Counted from the stretch's first letter, positions 9,510 through 19,290 are shown. The stretch is 64,000 nucleotides of DNA from Coleofasciculaceae cyanobacterium (GCA_036703275.1 DATNPK010000025.1:62001-126000), one strand, 5' to 3'. Made by a program: numbers and translations. Notes: generated from the letters alone by a model not told the origin.

Positions 9510-9858
9510 TTAATTAAATACACAGCTATAGCACTACGTATAAAAGTTAGGACAATTTTATTTGATTGCCACGTGCTACTTATACAATTTCTCGAAAGTA
9601 ACAAGAGACTTAGTTTTAAGTTAAAAGTCAAAGGTCAAAAGTAAGTCCATGTCATGTTTTTATAAATTAATTTTAATAATTAATAAATTGCTTATTCATC
9701 TAGACACTTTTGATAATTGGTATTACTACTTACGAGTCAGTAGTTGAGGACACGTCTTTTGAGGAAACCTCAAAAGCTCGTGATGTCCGTTTTGTGTCCT
9801 AATCTAATTTTGTACGGCTATAGTATTAATTGCTAATTTCGGTAAATAATCAAGCTAT
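9510..9858. other. Convergent intergenic region
   Basis: This 349-bp spacer lies between two converging genes. It holds no open gene I can support, some AT-rich sequence with repeated AAAAGT(C/A)A words near 9620, and a strong hairpin at 9748-9788 listed separately. Confidence 0.5.
9748..9788. repeat. Hairpin between converging genes
   Basis: CTTTTGAGG (9756-9764) and CCTCAAAAG (9768-9776) are perfect arms around an AAA loop, closed further out by GGACA (9748-9752) and TGTCC (9784-9788). It lies between the ends of the response regulator and the minus-strand membrane protein and may act as a two-way terminator, but neither side has a clear U-run directly after the stem. A dispersed repeat is the alternative. 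Confidence 0.5.
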
Positions 9859-11550
9859 TTAGCTATGCTCTTCGACGATACATTGAGCATCTAAAAGGTT
9901 TAATTTTGTAGTTTGAAAAACGCTGCATCGATCGAATTTACTAATAATTGAAGGTTCTTCGGCTTGTTGTAAAGAAGCGATCGCATTTGGCGTTTCTGGC
10001 TGAAACTGGGTTAGCCAAGGGTTTGTGCTTAAGTATTCAGGAGTAAAAGCACCTCGATCGATGAGCCATAAATTTACCTGGTACTGTTGAACAAACTGAT
10101 TAAGATCGGCTTGATTAGAGCTATATTGAGCCTGAATCAAATCTTTAGTTCGCTGACGAATTTGGGCATAATAGTCCCAATGATAGGGAATACTGTATTC
10201 TTTAGAAACCAAGACTGTACGTTGGGCAAAGCTAGGGATAAAGTCTGCTTCCAAACTAAGGCTAGCGATTACAACATCTTTGGGTTGCTGCTGTAAGAAC
10301 TTATAAAGCTGTGGTGCTTGCCCTGTAAGATAGCTAAGGCGATAAGAACGAGACTGAACGTTAATTGTCGGATACAAGAGGATCGCGCTGGCGATCGCCA
10401 TGATAATCAACTGACTGATCTTAGAAAAATTAGTCATTCGCCGAATAAGTTGGGATAGCAGTATAGCCAGAGTAATTCCAGTGCTTAAGGCAATAACAAT
10501 TCTCCAAGTATGTTGGGAATAGCGACTGGGTAGATGTAAACGAAACAGCAGTAAATGCGACAGGAAAAATAAACCCAGAGAAGTAAATAGTGTTTGCCAA
10601 ATAATCCTGACTTTAACGTTGATTTTACGGACTAAAGGAAACTTACGCGGGAATCTACTAATAATTGGCAGAGATAAGCCAAAGCCCCACATTGCTGAAT
10701 ATTGCCATTCAAAAGGGAAAAATCCGCTTCTTTTCGCTGATAGCCAAAAAATCCAGGGATTATCTACAAAGAACTCGCTTCTTCCTCCTGAATAAAATTC
10801 CGGTAGCCGTTTGGCAGCTTCTAAAGTTACAACTTGACTAAATTCGGCAGTTTGTAGTTGATAAACTCCTAAGATAAAAACTGCCGTAATTAATCCGATT
10901 AAATAAAAATATCTGTCTTGTTGTTGAGTAATCAGATTGAGACTAAGGATACCTGCGGAGATTAAAACTACTTGGGGATAGAATAAACCCTGCAAAATAA
11001 TTAGCAGCAGACAAGGAAATAATTTTTGACGCAGTAAATAATAAACGAATCCGAGAAATAAAAGATAAAAAAAAGCTCTGGGAGTACCAGAAACCAAATC
11101 GTTTAAGAGCCAGAGATTTTGATTCAAGAGCAAACTAGACAAAAACCCTGCCAAGGGAAGAGGAAAGATTTCTAGAGTTACTAAAAAAGCATAAATGCTC
11201 GTGCCAACGCCGAGCAACAAAGGAAGTATTTTATTGAATACAAGCGGTTCAAGTCCGAACAAATTAGCGAGCCAGTATAAAAATTTGTAGCCTACTGGAG
11301 CGACAGAGCTAAAATAGTCAGCAATTAAATCGTTGGTAAATAGCTGAGAATCATTCAATCGCTGCAACCAAAAAACGTGCTGTCTAGCATCATCTTGAAT
11401 AATATAGGAAGATTTTAGGGATACTCCAAATCCCGATAGGCTAAACAACATCGCGACAACAATGCTGGCAGCTAGCCAAAATTTATATTGGGATTTGCCC
11501 AAAAAATCGCTCAAAACTTTATTAGATCCACAAAAAAAAGAATCAGACAT
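9859..11550 (-). CDS. Polytopic membrane protein, GT-C glycosyltransferase-like layout
   Basis: This 563-residue protein has about 10-12 transmembrane helices through residue ~400 and a soluble C-terminal part of about 160 residues. After the first helix comes a loop with QDDARQHVFW (about residues 52-61). An acidic pair in the first extracytoplasmic loop is characteristic of GT-C glycosyltransferases that use lipid-linked sugars. A role in surface glycan transfer is an inference from layout only; I do not recognise the family. The start is ATG at 11550. DUF1995 lies 68 bp upstream on the same strand. Confidence 0.75.
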   Translation of the reverse strand: MSDSFFCGSNKVLSDFLGKSQYKFWLAASIVVAMLFSLSGFGVSLKSSYIIQDDARQHVFWLQRLNDSQLFTNDLIADYFSSVAPVGYKFLYWLANLFGLEPLVFNKILPLLLGVGTSIYAFLVTLEIFPLPLAGFLSSLLLNQNLWLLNDLVSGTPRAFFYLLFLGFVYYLLRQKLFPCLLLIILQGLFYPQVVLISAGILSLNLITQQQDRYFYLIGLITAVFILGVYQLQTAEFSQVVTLEAAKRLPEFYSGGRSEFFVDNPWIFWLSAKRSGFFPFEWQYSAMWGFGLSLPIISRFPRKFPLVRKINVKVRIIWQTLFTSLGLFFLSHLLLFRLHLPSRYSQHTWRIVIALSTGITLAILLSQLIRRMTNFSKISQLIIMAIASAILLYPTINVQSRSYRLSYLTGQAPQLYKFLQQQPKDVVIASLSLEADFIPSFAQRTVLVSKEYSIPYHWDYYAQIRQRTKDLIQAQYSSNQADLNQFVQQYQVNLWLIDRGAFTPEYLSTNPWLTQFQPETPNAIASLQQAEEPSIISKFDRCSVFQTTKLNLLDAQCIVEEHS

Positions 11551-11617
11551 ATCTCGTTAAGGCAAACAGCCACTTTAAAATTACCTTGGCAGCTATAGTT
11601 GCTTCGAGAACCAAAAA

Positions 11618-12361
11618 CTATTGACTAAGAGCCTTGAGAAACTTTTGTAAATTACCTAACAAGCTAGTTTTCTTTTTAGATTGCTTACTATTAATATCTT
11701 CTGTTTCGGGGTTAGTCAAGCGGATCATTAATCGTTCCAAATCTTCTCCCATAGGTTGAGTAGCTAATTCCGTAGCCAACTCATAGCCAGAGTCTCGCTC
11801 TAACCATACCTGCCAGTCAGAGGGATGACAACGCACAATTGCGCCATCTTCAAGAGGACGTAAATAATAACAAGAATAAATATTTTTGATAAAGCGATCG
11901 CGTAACTGTCGTGCAGCCAATCCAATACCAACCATCGCCACGTCTTCTAATTGGGGAATCAAAAAAATCACCAGGCGATCGCCTGCTAATTTACTCAGCT
12001 TCTCGGCGCGCTCTACCTCTACCGCAGAAGGACAAGCGACAATAAATATTTCATCTTCTTCCGCAATTTGAGTTTCAATTGAAGTAAAGCGACTACCCAT
12101 GTCTGTAACTTGAAACGGCTGTTCTCCCCAGTTACGTTTGGCTAAAGCGGCTGCACCCGTATCGGGAAACATTACCTTAACCTTTGAACCAGACTCAGCA
12201 AAAAGTTGGGCAAATTCTAAGGCTAAGGCTTCAGACTTAAGCGCAATTTCAGGAATGACTAATTCTACCTGAATCAGTTTATAGCCATCGGCGATCGCTG
12301 CTTGGGTTGCTTCTTTTGCCTGTTCAACTGCTGCGTCTAAAGTTTCGGGAAAAGTATTCAT
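11618..12361 (-). CDS. DUF1995 family protein
   Basis: This 247-residue soluble protein belongs to the DUF1995 family found in cyanobacteria and plastids. It begins with FPETLDAAVEQAKEAT, and the FPDTGAAALAKR and NIYSCYYLRPL segments are typical of the family. The fold suggests a nucleotide-binding-like alpha/beta protein. Plant relatives include proteins implicated in photosystem assembly, which is family knowledge and not shown here. It is followed by the polytopic membrane protein on the same strand, 68 bp away. Confidence 0.82.
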   Translation of the reverse strand: MNTFPETLDAAVEQAKEATQAAIADGYKLIQVELVIPEIALKSEALALEFAQLFAESGSKVKVMFPDTGAAALAKRNWGEQPFQVTDMGSRFTSIETQIAEEDEIFIVACPSAVEVERAEKLSKLAGDRLVIFLIPQLEDVAMVGIGLAARQLRDRFIKNIYSCYYLRPLEDGAIVRCHPSDWQVWLERDSGYELATELATQPMGEDLERLMIRLTNPETEDINSKQSKKKTSLLGNLQKFLKALSQ

Positions 12362-12491
12362 GAATTAATTGCCCAGAGAAATTAGTTATATTTTAGCGAT
12401 CGATGTCCTGCTTAATTGCTAAGTATTTTTACTTTTAAGCGATCGGCTTTATTCACCAAGCTGCTTTTCGCTTGGGGAAACATTCGTAACT

Positions 12492-12525
12492 AAAAAAACA
12501 GTCTGATTAGTAATTTAACCAGACT
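12492..12525 (-). terminator. Intrinsic terminator (minus strand)
   Basis: On the minus strand AGTCTG and CAGACT form a 6-bp stem around a 14-nt loop, followed by G and a run of seven T. It lies just downstream of the decayed adhesin gene and upstream of DUF1995, so it would insulate the two. Confidence 0.6.
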
Positions 12526-12554
12526 AGACTGCTCGTGCTGTGCTGATGCATTGG

Positions 12555-13313
12555 TTAGTTTAAATTTCCATTACAATAGAAAGCAACGCCGCTATCTCCT
12601 AAAGAGAAGTTAGCTAAGTTTTCTTTGATGTAGGCTAATTCGTTACTATCTCTAGTGAACAGATGAGTTCCGTTGTCGCTGTTGAGCATTCTGTATACTG
12701 GAATAGTATTTAGGCTTTCTTGCTCAGTCTCAAACGCGTAATAAGCAGTACCTTCTAGGGTATAGTTACTTAGATTGCCGAGAATATAGCTTTTCTGGTT
12801 TTCATCCATAGTGTATAGATGCGCTCCAGTTTCTAAATTAAAGGAGCGATAGACTTGCTCAGCATCAGCAAATGATGTGCCTTCATAGTTGTAACTTAGA
12901 TTGCCTACCTAAGACTATGCCTTAACTACGTTGCTTTCATTGCTGTCTGCGGTGTAGAAGTGGAAGCCACGGTCATACTGATAGAAGCAATGTACTTCAG
13001 TCAATTTTAGGCTAGGTTTTGCAGGACTTTTGACTACTGGAGTAGTAACAAACACTACGCTGGCTTGGACTTCATCGGTTACAGAGCTATCGATGACTTT
13101 AATGGTGCTAATGGCGTCAAAAGAGGAAATACCGTTGATATTAAGTGCCGAATTATTGGAGATTGTGCTGTTGTTGACAATCGCTGTTACGTTGGCTTCC
13201 AAATGGATTCCACCACCGACAATTTCTGAGAAGTTGTTAGCAATAGTGCTACCAAAGATTGCTACTTGAGAATCCAAGGCTACATAAATCCCTTGACCGA
13301 GATTATATTGCTA
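12555..13313 (-). pseudogene. Decayed beta-helix / DUF5648-type surface protein
   Basis: A single minus-strand reading frame runs through this region but is broken by two in-frame TAG codons (12915-12917 and 12909-12911). Upstream (13313-12918) it reads as right-handed beta-helix repeats (GIYVALDSQVAIFGSTIANN, then NNSTISNNSA) followed by the start of a DUF5648-like module (YDRGFHFYTADSNE). Downstream of the stops the same frame continues with further copies (GAHLYTMDEN, GTHLFTRDSNE). No start codon or signal peptide is present, because the 5' end is cut off by stops near 13313. Typical relatives are large secreted or surface adhesins, so this is the C-terminal remnant of one. Confidence 0.75.
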
Positions 13314-13478
13314 ATCTAATTATTAACGATTTTGCCAGAGCTATTGCTAGGCTTCTAAGCGTTTGATCTGCTATTTAATCGATCGCCAAAAACTATTTTC
13401 TCTATCTCGATCGATAACTGCGTCGATTTATTTAAGATCGAGATGTTTAATTTGTGTGCAGAGTGTAGAGAATAGAGA

Positions 13479-13946
13479 ATGGAAACAAATTTTATGACGC
13501 TGGCGGGAATAGTTAAACCAGGACATCAGGTAGCTTCAGGAAATGCCGCAGCTAGTCCTTATGAACGAGGTACGCTGGAGATGCAGCTTCCTTTGTTTAA
13601 AGCTTTGGGACTCGATCTCAGTGGCTTCTTTTTGGGAACGTTAAACATTTCGATCGCTCCTCATACTTTTAAATTAGTTCAGCCAAAATATACCTTTCCT
13701 TTGGTCAAGTGGCATCCAGACTATGCTGCGGAAACTTTTTCTTTTTCCCCTTGTCAGGTGGTGCATCAAAATATTAGCTATGACGGATTGATTTACTACC
13801 CCCATCCTGAGACTAAAATTGGACATTTTCAAGACGATTCAATTTTAGAAGCGATCGCTCCTAAAATACCGCAACTTAATTACGGCGATCGTTTAATCTT
13901 AAAGATAAATCCTCAAGAGATTGAACTAAATTTAGTAGAAAAATAA
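13479..13946 (+). CDS. Conserved hypothetical protein, archaeal riboflavin kinase-like pattern
   Basis: This 155-residue soluble protein has a segment GIVKPGHQVASG (about residues 10-21) and a later GFFLGTLNISI (about 50-60). That pairing resembles the GxVxxGxGxA and PGTLN motifs of the CTP-dependent riboflavin kinase (DUF120) cradle-loop barrel. A second notable motif is YYPHPETKIGHFQD. The resemblance is my reading of motifs, not a confirmed homology, and cyanobacteria normally carry a bifunctional RibF. The start may be ATG 13479 or ATG 13494. The cupin gene follows 20 bp downstream, so the two are probably co-transcribed. Confidence 0.75.
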   Translation: METNFMTLAGIVKPGHQVASGNAAASPYERGTLEMQLPLFKALGLDLSGFFLGTLNISIAPHTFKLVQPKYTFPLVKWHPDYAAETFSFSPCQVVHQNISYDGLIYYPHPETKIGHFQDDSILEAIAPKIPQLNYGDRLILKINPQEIELNLVEK

Positions 13947-13966
13947 AGTTTTGGCGGACGTAAAGA

Positions 13967-14458
13967 ATGAACAAACATGACTTGATTAAACATCTATCTT
14001 TAACCGAGCATACAGAAGGTGGCTATTTTGTGGAAAGCTATCGCTCAGATATTGAGATACCCACCCATAGAGTCGGAAGCGATCGCAGTATACTTACCTC
14101 GATTTATTATTTACTTACCGACGATCGCCCTATCGATTATTTGCATCGCAATGAATCAGACATCCTCCACTATTTCCAAGCTGGTTCGCCCATTACCTAT
14201 ATATTGCTTAGTCCGTCAGGAGAATTGAAAAAAGTTAAATTAGGACTTAATTTTGCCCAAGGAGAAGTTGCTCAGTTACTTGTACCAAAACGCTATTGGA
14301 AAGCTGCGGTATTGTCAGCAGGAGAATTCGGTTTGCTAGGTGAATCTGTTGCTCCAGGCTTTGACTACCGCGATCTGGAAATTGCTCAAGCTGATTTTTT
14401 TCAAGCATCTTTTCCCGAACTATGGTCAGAATTGTCGCCTTATATCAAGCCTAGTTGA
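13967..14458 (+). CDS. Cupin, DUF985 family
   Basis: This 163-residue protein of the DUF985 cupin family begins with the hallmark LTEHTEGGYFVESYRS and continues with TSIYYLLTDDRP, SDILHYFQAGSP and the late GEFGLLGESVAPGFDYRDLEIA. It is a single beta-barrel domain with no obvious fusion. Family members bind small ligands or sugars; the substrate is unknown. It starts 20 bp after the preceding gene and converges with the M23 peptidase gene. Confidence 0.88.
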   Translation: MNKHDLIKHLSLTEHTEGGYFVESYRSDIEIPTHRVGSDRSILTSIYYLLTDDRPIDYLHRNESDILHYFQAGSPITYILLSPSGELKKVKLGLNFAQGEVAQLLVPKRYWKAAVLSAGEFGLLGESVAPGFDYRDLEIAQADFFQASFPELWSELSPYIKPS

Positions 14459-14547
14459 TGTCAATTTAGACGTTGGTAGTTTGATGTATGACGTACAATG
14501 TGTTTCTTTTATACCTCTTAGCTCTTATGCCTAGAGTGACACGAGAG

Positions 14548-15714
14548 TTAATATTTATTAGTATCTGTTTTATTCAGGTCAATTGCCATGACATATTTTG
14601 CTGGATCTTCATGTTTGCCATTAACTTTGAGACGTAAATCTAAATGCGCTCCCGTTGACCAACCAGAACTACCAACCTGAGCAATATTCTGATTCTTCGA
14701 GACTATCGTTCCTGCTTTGACTATAATTGAGCTATTTTTTAGATGACCATAAGTCCCAATTAACCCATTGCCATGATCGATTTCAATCCAGTTGCCTAAT
14801 TGATCGCCACAAAACAAATTACCAAAGTCGGCACAGCCAGAAACTACTTTAGTAACAATTCCATTACCAATTGCGACCACAGGAGAACCATAGGGAGCAC
14901 CGTAGTCAATACCCTGATGGAACTGTAGCTGATTACTATAGGGTCTTATGCGCCAACCAAAAGGACTAGCAATGCGTTTAGTCTCGGGGGCTGGATTAGC
15001 TAGCTTGGTATTTTTGGGAATAAAAGAGCTATTTGCCTGTGGAAAAGACACAATTAGACTACTACGGGACAATTTAGGAAATAATTTTGGCAATTTGGGC
15101 GATAAAGGCTTGGAAATTGACGCTGGTGAAGAACTTTGAAAGCTTTCGTATTGATAATCCAATTTGGTAGATTTGACTGGCTTTAATGCAATTGCTTCTC
15201 GATCGACTCGCTGTTGCCAAGAAAAAACGCATCCTGGATTGATTAATTTGCCTAATAATGACTGGGAAAGCTCGGTATTGTTAAGTGTTGGTTCGACAGA
15301 GACAGCATACAGTAGAGAGGTTTGCTGCTGCGAATTGAATAATTGCTCAGTCCTATTGCCGTAATCTAGTAGTCCATTAACATACTCTGTTTTCTGTAGC
15401 GATCGCTCTTGACAGTCATTAAAAAGCGCGTTGGGTAATAAAATATTAGCAACTTGCCGTAGCCATAAATCTGAGTTAGAGATTATCTCTGAACGTTGGT
15501 GAATTTCTTCTAGTTTTCCCAAAGCATTATTAGCTAGGCAATTAACTGCTAAATCCGACGCCTTACAGGCTGAACTCAAACCAGGATGAGCAATTTTTGG
15601 TTGAGCCAAGTCAACGACTTGCTGCTGATTATCCATATTTATTACAGTAGAGTTAGCCAGAGCGATCGGCGTTATTCCCGCTATCAATAATCCTAAAGCT
15701 ATAGTCTTCACCAT
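14548..15714 (-). CDS. M23 family peptidase (LytM-type), exported
   Basis: This 388-residue exported protein has a signal peptide at residues 1-20 (ends ALANS), a roughly 200-residue N-terminal region without recognised domains, and a C-terminal M23 domain from about residue 250. HQGIDYGAPYGSPV supplies the first metal-binding His and Asp, and YGHLKNS supplies the third conserved His. The last motif, normally HxH, reads HLDLR here: the second His is Asp, a substitution that occurs in a subset of M23 proteins. It may still cleave peptidoglycan cross-links or may regulate an amidase. The gene converges with the cupin gene. Confidence 0.87.
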   Translation of the reverse strand: MVKTIALGLLIAGITPIALANSTVINMDNQQQVVDLAQPKIAHPGLSSACKASDLAVNCLANNALGKLEEIHQRSEIISNSDLWLRQVANILLPNALFNDCQERSLQKTEYVNGLLDYGNRTEQLFNSQQQTSLLYAVSVEPTLNNTELSQSLLGKLINPGCVFSWQQRVDREAIALKPVKSTKLDYQYESFQSSSPASISKPLSPKLPKLFPKLSRSSLIVSFPQANSSFIPKNTKLANPAPETKRIASPFGWRIRPYSNQLQFHQGIDYGAPYGSPVVAIGNGIVTKVVSGCADFGNLFCGDQLGNWIEIDHGNGLIGTYGHLKNSSIIVKAGTIVSKNQNIAQVGSSGWSTGAHLDLRLKVNGKHEDPAKYVMAIDLNKTDTNKY

Positions 15715-15875
15715 TTTTGAAGCTAGTTTAATATTTGGGTATTTGACTCTAGTAATATTTACTTAGATAGATAACAAAGTCCTTACATATATTCACATAT
15801 TTCTGAGCTTTTTCAAATATCAAATTGAATAAGCGATCGGAAATATTACTAACATCTAGTGTGGTAAAAATACAT

Positions 15876-16427
15876 ATGATACAAGCATCCAAATTGTTTC
15901 CTCGCAGAACATTTAATCGCATCTGCTTAACTACGGCAGTTCTTAGTTTGGCGATCGCTCTTAATAGTTGTGGCACATCAGAATCAGGTGCAGGCCAATA
16001 CGAAGCAACCGCCAAGACTACCTACACCTGGCGAGTAAACTATGCCAACGCTCCGACAGAAAACAAAGGGGGACGCTATGAGGAGTTTGAGTCAACTTCA
16101 CTAGTTAACGTTAATGGAGAAAAGCCTGAAGGTGCAGTATTACAAGATGACAACACGGGAATTTGGTGGCCCAAATTGCCTCCCAAACCATCCATCGATG
16201 AAATAGAAGCGAGAAAAAAACAACCTTCCGAAAAAATTGGCAGGCTGGAATTAGGACAAGACGTGGAGTATCGAGTCAAATTTGACCGAGAGGGCGAAAG
16301 ACTCAACTTACCCACTAACTATTCTGTCTATCGGCAAGTAGCCAAAGCTTATCCAGACACACCTTTAAGCTTCACTATGGGGGTAAACAATGGCTCGGTA
16401 ACTAAAGCTACGCCCGTCACCAATTAA
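15876..16427 (+). CDS. Putative lipoprotein
   Basis: I choose ATG at 15876 over the upstream TTG at 15825 because it puts a normal signal peptide at the N-terminus: basic RRTFNR, a hydrophobic stretch, then a lipobox LNSC at about residues 32-35. The mature domain (about 150 residues) has repeated aromatic and charged segments but no family I recognise. It would be a lipid-anchored periplasmic protein. It is divergent from the M23 peptidase gene with about 160 bp between the starts. Confidence 0.75.
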   Translation: MIQASKLFPRRTFNRICLTTAVLSLAIALNSCGTSESGAGQYEATAKTTYTWRVNYANAPTENKGGRYEEFESTSLVNVNGEKPEGAVLQDDNTGIWWPKLPPKPSIDEIEARKKQPSEKIGRLELGQDVEYRVKFDREGERLNLPTNYSVYRQVAKAYPDTPLSFTMGVNNGSVTKATPVTN

Positions 16428-16514
16428 ACCGCTTCGCGGTAAGCTCTTAGCTCTTAAAACATTTTAAAGTTAACCCTCTTTTTTAAAGCGATCGCTTTTA
16501 ATAGCTCAGGAAAA

Positions 16515-17123
16515 TTATTTACTTTTCCAACGCTCTAGGGGAATGCAGTCGATATCTAGAGTGTCCAAAGTTCGAGCTACAACAAAATCAACCAAATCAT
16601 TAATAGTTTTAGGATGATGATACCAGGCGGGAATTGCTGGTACAACTTTCACCCCAGCTTCAGCTAAGGCAGTTAGGTTACGTAAATGAATTAAGCTCAA
16701 TGGAGTTTCCCTGGGAACAACAACCAAAGGTTTACCTTCTTTGAGCTGCACATCCGCTGCTCTTTCTAATAGATCTGAGCTTAGTCCTGCGGCAATTTTG
16801 GCGACAGTACTCATGCTACAGGGAATAATTACCATTCCTAAAGTACGAAAAGAACCACTAGCAATATTATCTCCCACATCACCCCAACGATGGCAATTAA
16901 GCGTTCCTCCTGATTTTATCCCAGCTTGCGATCGCCAAAAAAGCTCTTGTTTTTCTGGTTCTGCGGGCATCTTAATGTTTTCTTCTGCTTGCCAAACCAT
17001 ATAAGTAGCACGAGAAGCTACTAATTCAATTGTGTACTCAGCAGCCAACAGATATTTTAAAGTGCGCACAGCATAAATCAGTCCCGAAGCACCACTGACT
17101 CCGACAATCAAGGGTTTGGTCAT
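16515..17123 (-). CDS. ubiX: Flavin prenyltransferase UbiX
   Basis: This enzyme attaches a dimethylallyl group to FMN to make the prenylated-FMN cofactor of UbiD-type decarboxylases in quinone synthesis. The N-terminal VGVSGASGLIYAVR (residues 7-20) binds flavin phosphate, and the central IPCSMSTVAKIAAG and LVVVPRETPLSLIHLRNL segments are signature UbiX motifs. The 202-residue length is normal. The start is ATG at 17123, 21 bp after the stop of the HEAT-repeat gene, which suggests a two-gene operon. Confidence 0.95.
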   Translation of the reverse strand: MTKPLIVGVSGASGLIYAVRTLKYLLAAEYTIELVASRATYMVWQAEENIKMPAEPEKQELFWRSQAGIKSGGTLNCHRWGDVGDNIASGSFRTLGMVIIPCSMSTVAKIAAGLSSDLLERAADVQLKEGKPLVVVPRETPLSLIHLRNLTALAEAGVKVVPAIPAWYHHPKTINDLVDFVVARTLDTLDIDCIPLERWKSK

Positions 17124-17144
17124 GTAATATTTATTAACTAATCC

Positions 17145-17894
17145 TTAAATCAATCCTTCAAACTCTAGTTCTTCGATCATCTGTAAACCACCAGGATCGC
17201 CGACCTTGAGAATAGCACTTCTTGCGTCATCCTTAACCCCAAAATCATCATCTTCGACTAAAGATTCAATTAAAGCATCGATCGCCGTAGCATAAACTAC
17301 GTTAGATGGTAGCTCTCGGCATAGTTGCCCAATTGCCCAGGCGCAGTTACTCCGCACTGCTGAAGTTTTATCTCTTCTCAAACCCTGAATTAAAGGCGGA
17401 ATGGCTGCAATAATATCCTCATAATTTAGAGGAGCAATCTGAGCTAAACCACTCGCTGCCCAAAGCCTTACGGCTGAAATATCAGTCTTTAGAGCGTGGA
17501 GCAATGGTTGGAGGGCGCGACGATCTTTACTGTTGCCCAATGCCCAAACTATTCCTTTGCGGACATAACCATTAAAATCTTTGGCTAATAGCTCAATTAA
17601 TGGCTCGACCGCACTACGATCGGTGTTTCGACCCAAAGCGTAGGTAGTGCTGACTCTAATTAAAGGACAAGCATCATTTAATAGCTCGATCAATAGAGGA
17701 ATAGAACGCCGATCTTCTAATTCACAAAATGCCCTTGCCGCTAACATTTTGTCTGAAGCTGTATCAGATTTCAGCAACTCTAGCATTCGCTCTGGATTTG
17801 GAGGAGGAATTTTAGCTTCAGAATCTACCGAATCAATATGATCTAGAGGACTGGTTAGTTCAGCTTCGATAAAATTTAGTTCGTCATTTTTCAT
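17145..17894 (-). CDS. HEAT-repeat (PBS lyase-type) protein
   Basis: This 249-residue soluble protein has an acidic N-terminus of about 35 residues, then about six helical repeats of about 31 residues, such as RRSIPLLIELL, DRSAVEPLIELL and DRRALQPLLHAL. Repeats of this type occur in phycobilin lyases (CpcE/F) and in NblB, and also in non-enzymatic scaffolds. No lyase-specific residue can be assigned, so a role in pigment attachment or degradation is only possible. It sits directly upstream of ubiX on the same strand. Confidence 0.85.
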   Translation of the reverse strand: MKNDELNFIEAELTSPLDHIDSVDSEAKIPPPNPERMLELLKSDTASDKMLAARAFCELEDRRSIPLLIELLNDACPLIRVSTTYALGRNTDRSAVEPLIELLAKDFNGYVRKGIVWALGNSKDRRALQPLLHALKTDISAVRLWAASGLAQIAPLNYEDIIAAIPPLIQGLRRDKTSAVRSNCAWAIGQLCRELPSNVVYATAIDALIESLVEDDDFGVKDDARSAILKVGDPGGLQMIEELEFEGLI

Positions 17895-18004
17895 TATTAC
17901 TTATACTTGGGATCGCTCTGTGATTATCTAATTCCTGGCAGGTTGTTAAAGTCTAATATTTTACGTCTTTTTATCTTTCGTCGCGATCGTTCCCTCACTT
18001 CTTG

Positions 18005-18047
18005 CTCCGTCCCTATGCTTGAGGTTTCCTGAAGCTTAGGGACGGAG
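18005..18047. repeat. Long inverted repeat
   Basis: About 20-bp arms, CTCCGTCCCTATGCTTGAGG and CCTGAAGCTTAGGGACGGAG, pair with two mismatches around a TTT loop. It lies outside the left side of the IS element and upstream of the HEAT-repeat gene. It could be part of the IS left end, an older insertion scar or a terminator; no long U-run follows on either strand. Confidence 0.55.
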
Positions 18048-18356
18048 TGCTTTTAGTGATGGGACTGGGCTTTCAAGCATCTGAATTTACTTCAGATGAC
18101 AGCCCCTTATGTAAGCGACATTTAATTACTAAATTTTACAAAACAATAGTTTGAATTGTAAAATCTATAGCATATTAATGAGTAATAACAATACAACATT
18201 TAGGTCGAAATGTTTAATCTCATTTACAACTACAAATTACAGCCTACAACTAAACAAATAGAACTGATTGAGCATAACCTTAAGGTTTGTAAATCTGTTT
18301 GGAATCACGCTCTTTACGTGCGTAAGCTTTGGTAAAACAGCCGTAGTTGTGAGATT

Positions 18357-18390
18357 AACAATATATTCACTCAAGAGTGAATATATTGTT
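18357..18390. repeat. Perfect 16-bp palindrome at the tnpB frameshift
   Basis: AACAATATATTCACTC (18357-18372) and GAGTGAATATATTGTT (18375-18390) are exact reverse complements separated by AA. It falls exactly where the tnpB reading frame changes, between CEIN and YSLKSEY. Confidence 0.9.
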
Positions 18391-19290
18391 GAACCGTTTG
18401 AATATCCTTCCTATCATACTCAATCTGCTGAATTAACTAAAGCCAAGAAAACAAATGCTTTTCTTAAGTCTGGTAATGCTCAAGCGATGCAGCAAACATT
18501 GCGTAAGTTAGATAGAGCATTTAATGAGATGAAGTCTAAAAAGATGGGCTTCCCTAGATTTAGAAAGAACTTAAAGTCTTTTAATATACTTGGCAGAATA
18601 TCTGTAGATAAAAATTATCTACAGATGCCATTACTTAAATCAATTAAGTTGAGAAAGTCTAGGGATATTCCTGAAGGATTTAAGATTAAACAAGTTCAAA
18701 TCATTAAAAAAGCCAGTGGTTACTATGCCAATGTAATGATTGAATTAGATGTTGATGTTGTTAAACCAATTCCTCACGGTCATGCTGTAGGAATTGATGT
18801 AGGCATTCAAAGTATGATTGCAACTTCTGATGGATTAATACTTCCAAGACCTAAGTTCTTAGATAAAGCACTGCGTAAGATTGAATTACTACAAAGAAGG
18901 CTTAAAAGGAGAACTATAGGCTCTAACAACTGGAAGAAATTACAACATCGAATTGCATTACTACATGAAGCTGTTGCTAATAGAAGAAAAGAATACCATT
19001 TTAAACTTGCTTATAAGCTTTGCCAGAAGGTAGGAATGATATTTGTAGAAGATATTAACTTTGTTGCTTGGAGTAGAGGATTATTCTGTAAGCAATCTCT
19101 GGATATGAGATTAGGACAATTCTTTAATATTTTAGAATATGTCTGTAGCAAAACTGATACCTATTTTGCTAAGGTCAACAAAGATTATACATCTCAAATA
19201 TGCCCTAACTGCGGTACTTACACGGGCAAGAAGACATTAGCACAAAGAGTGCATAAGTGTTCAGAATGTGGATATGAGCAAGATAGAGAT

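Noticed and set aside
15749-16015. 88-residue minus-strand ORF
   Set aside because: It overlaps the signal-peptide region of the lipoprotein gene on the other strand and shows no features.
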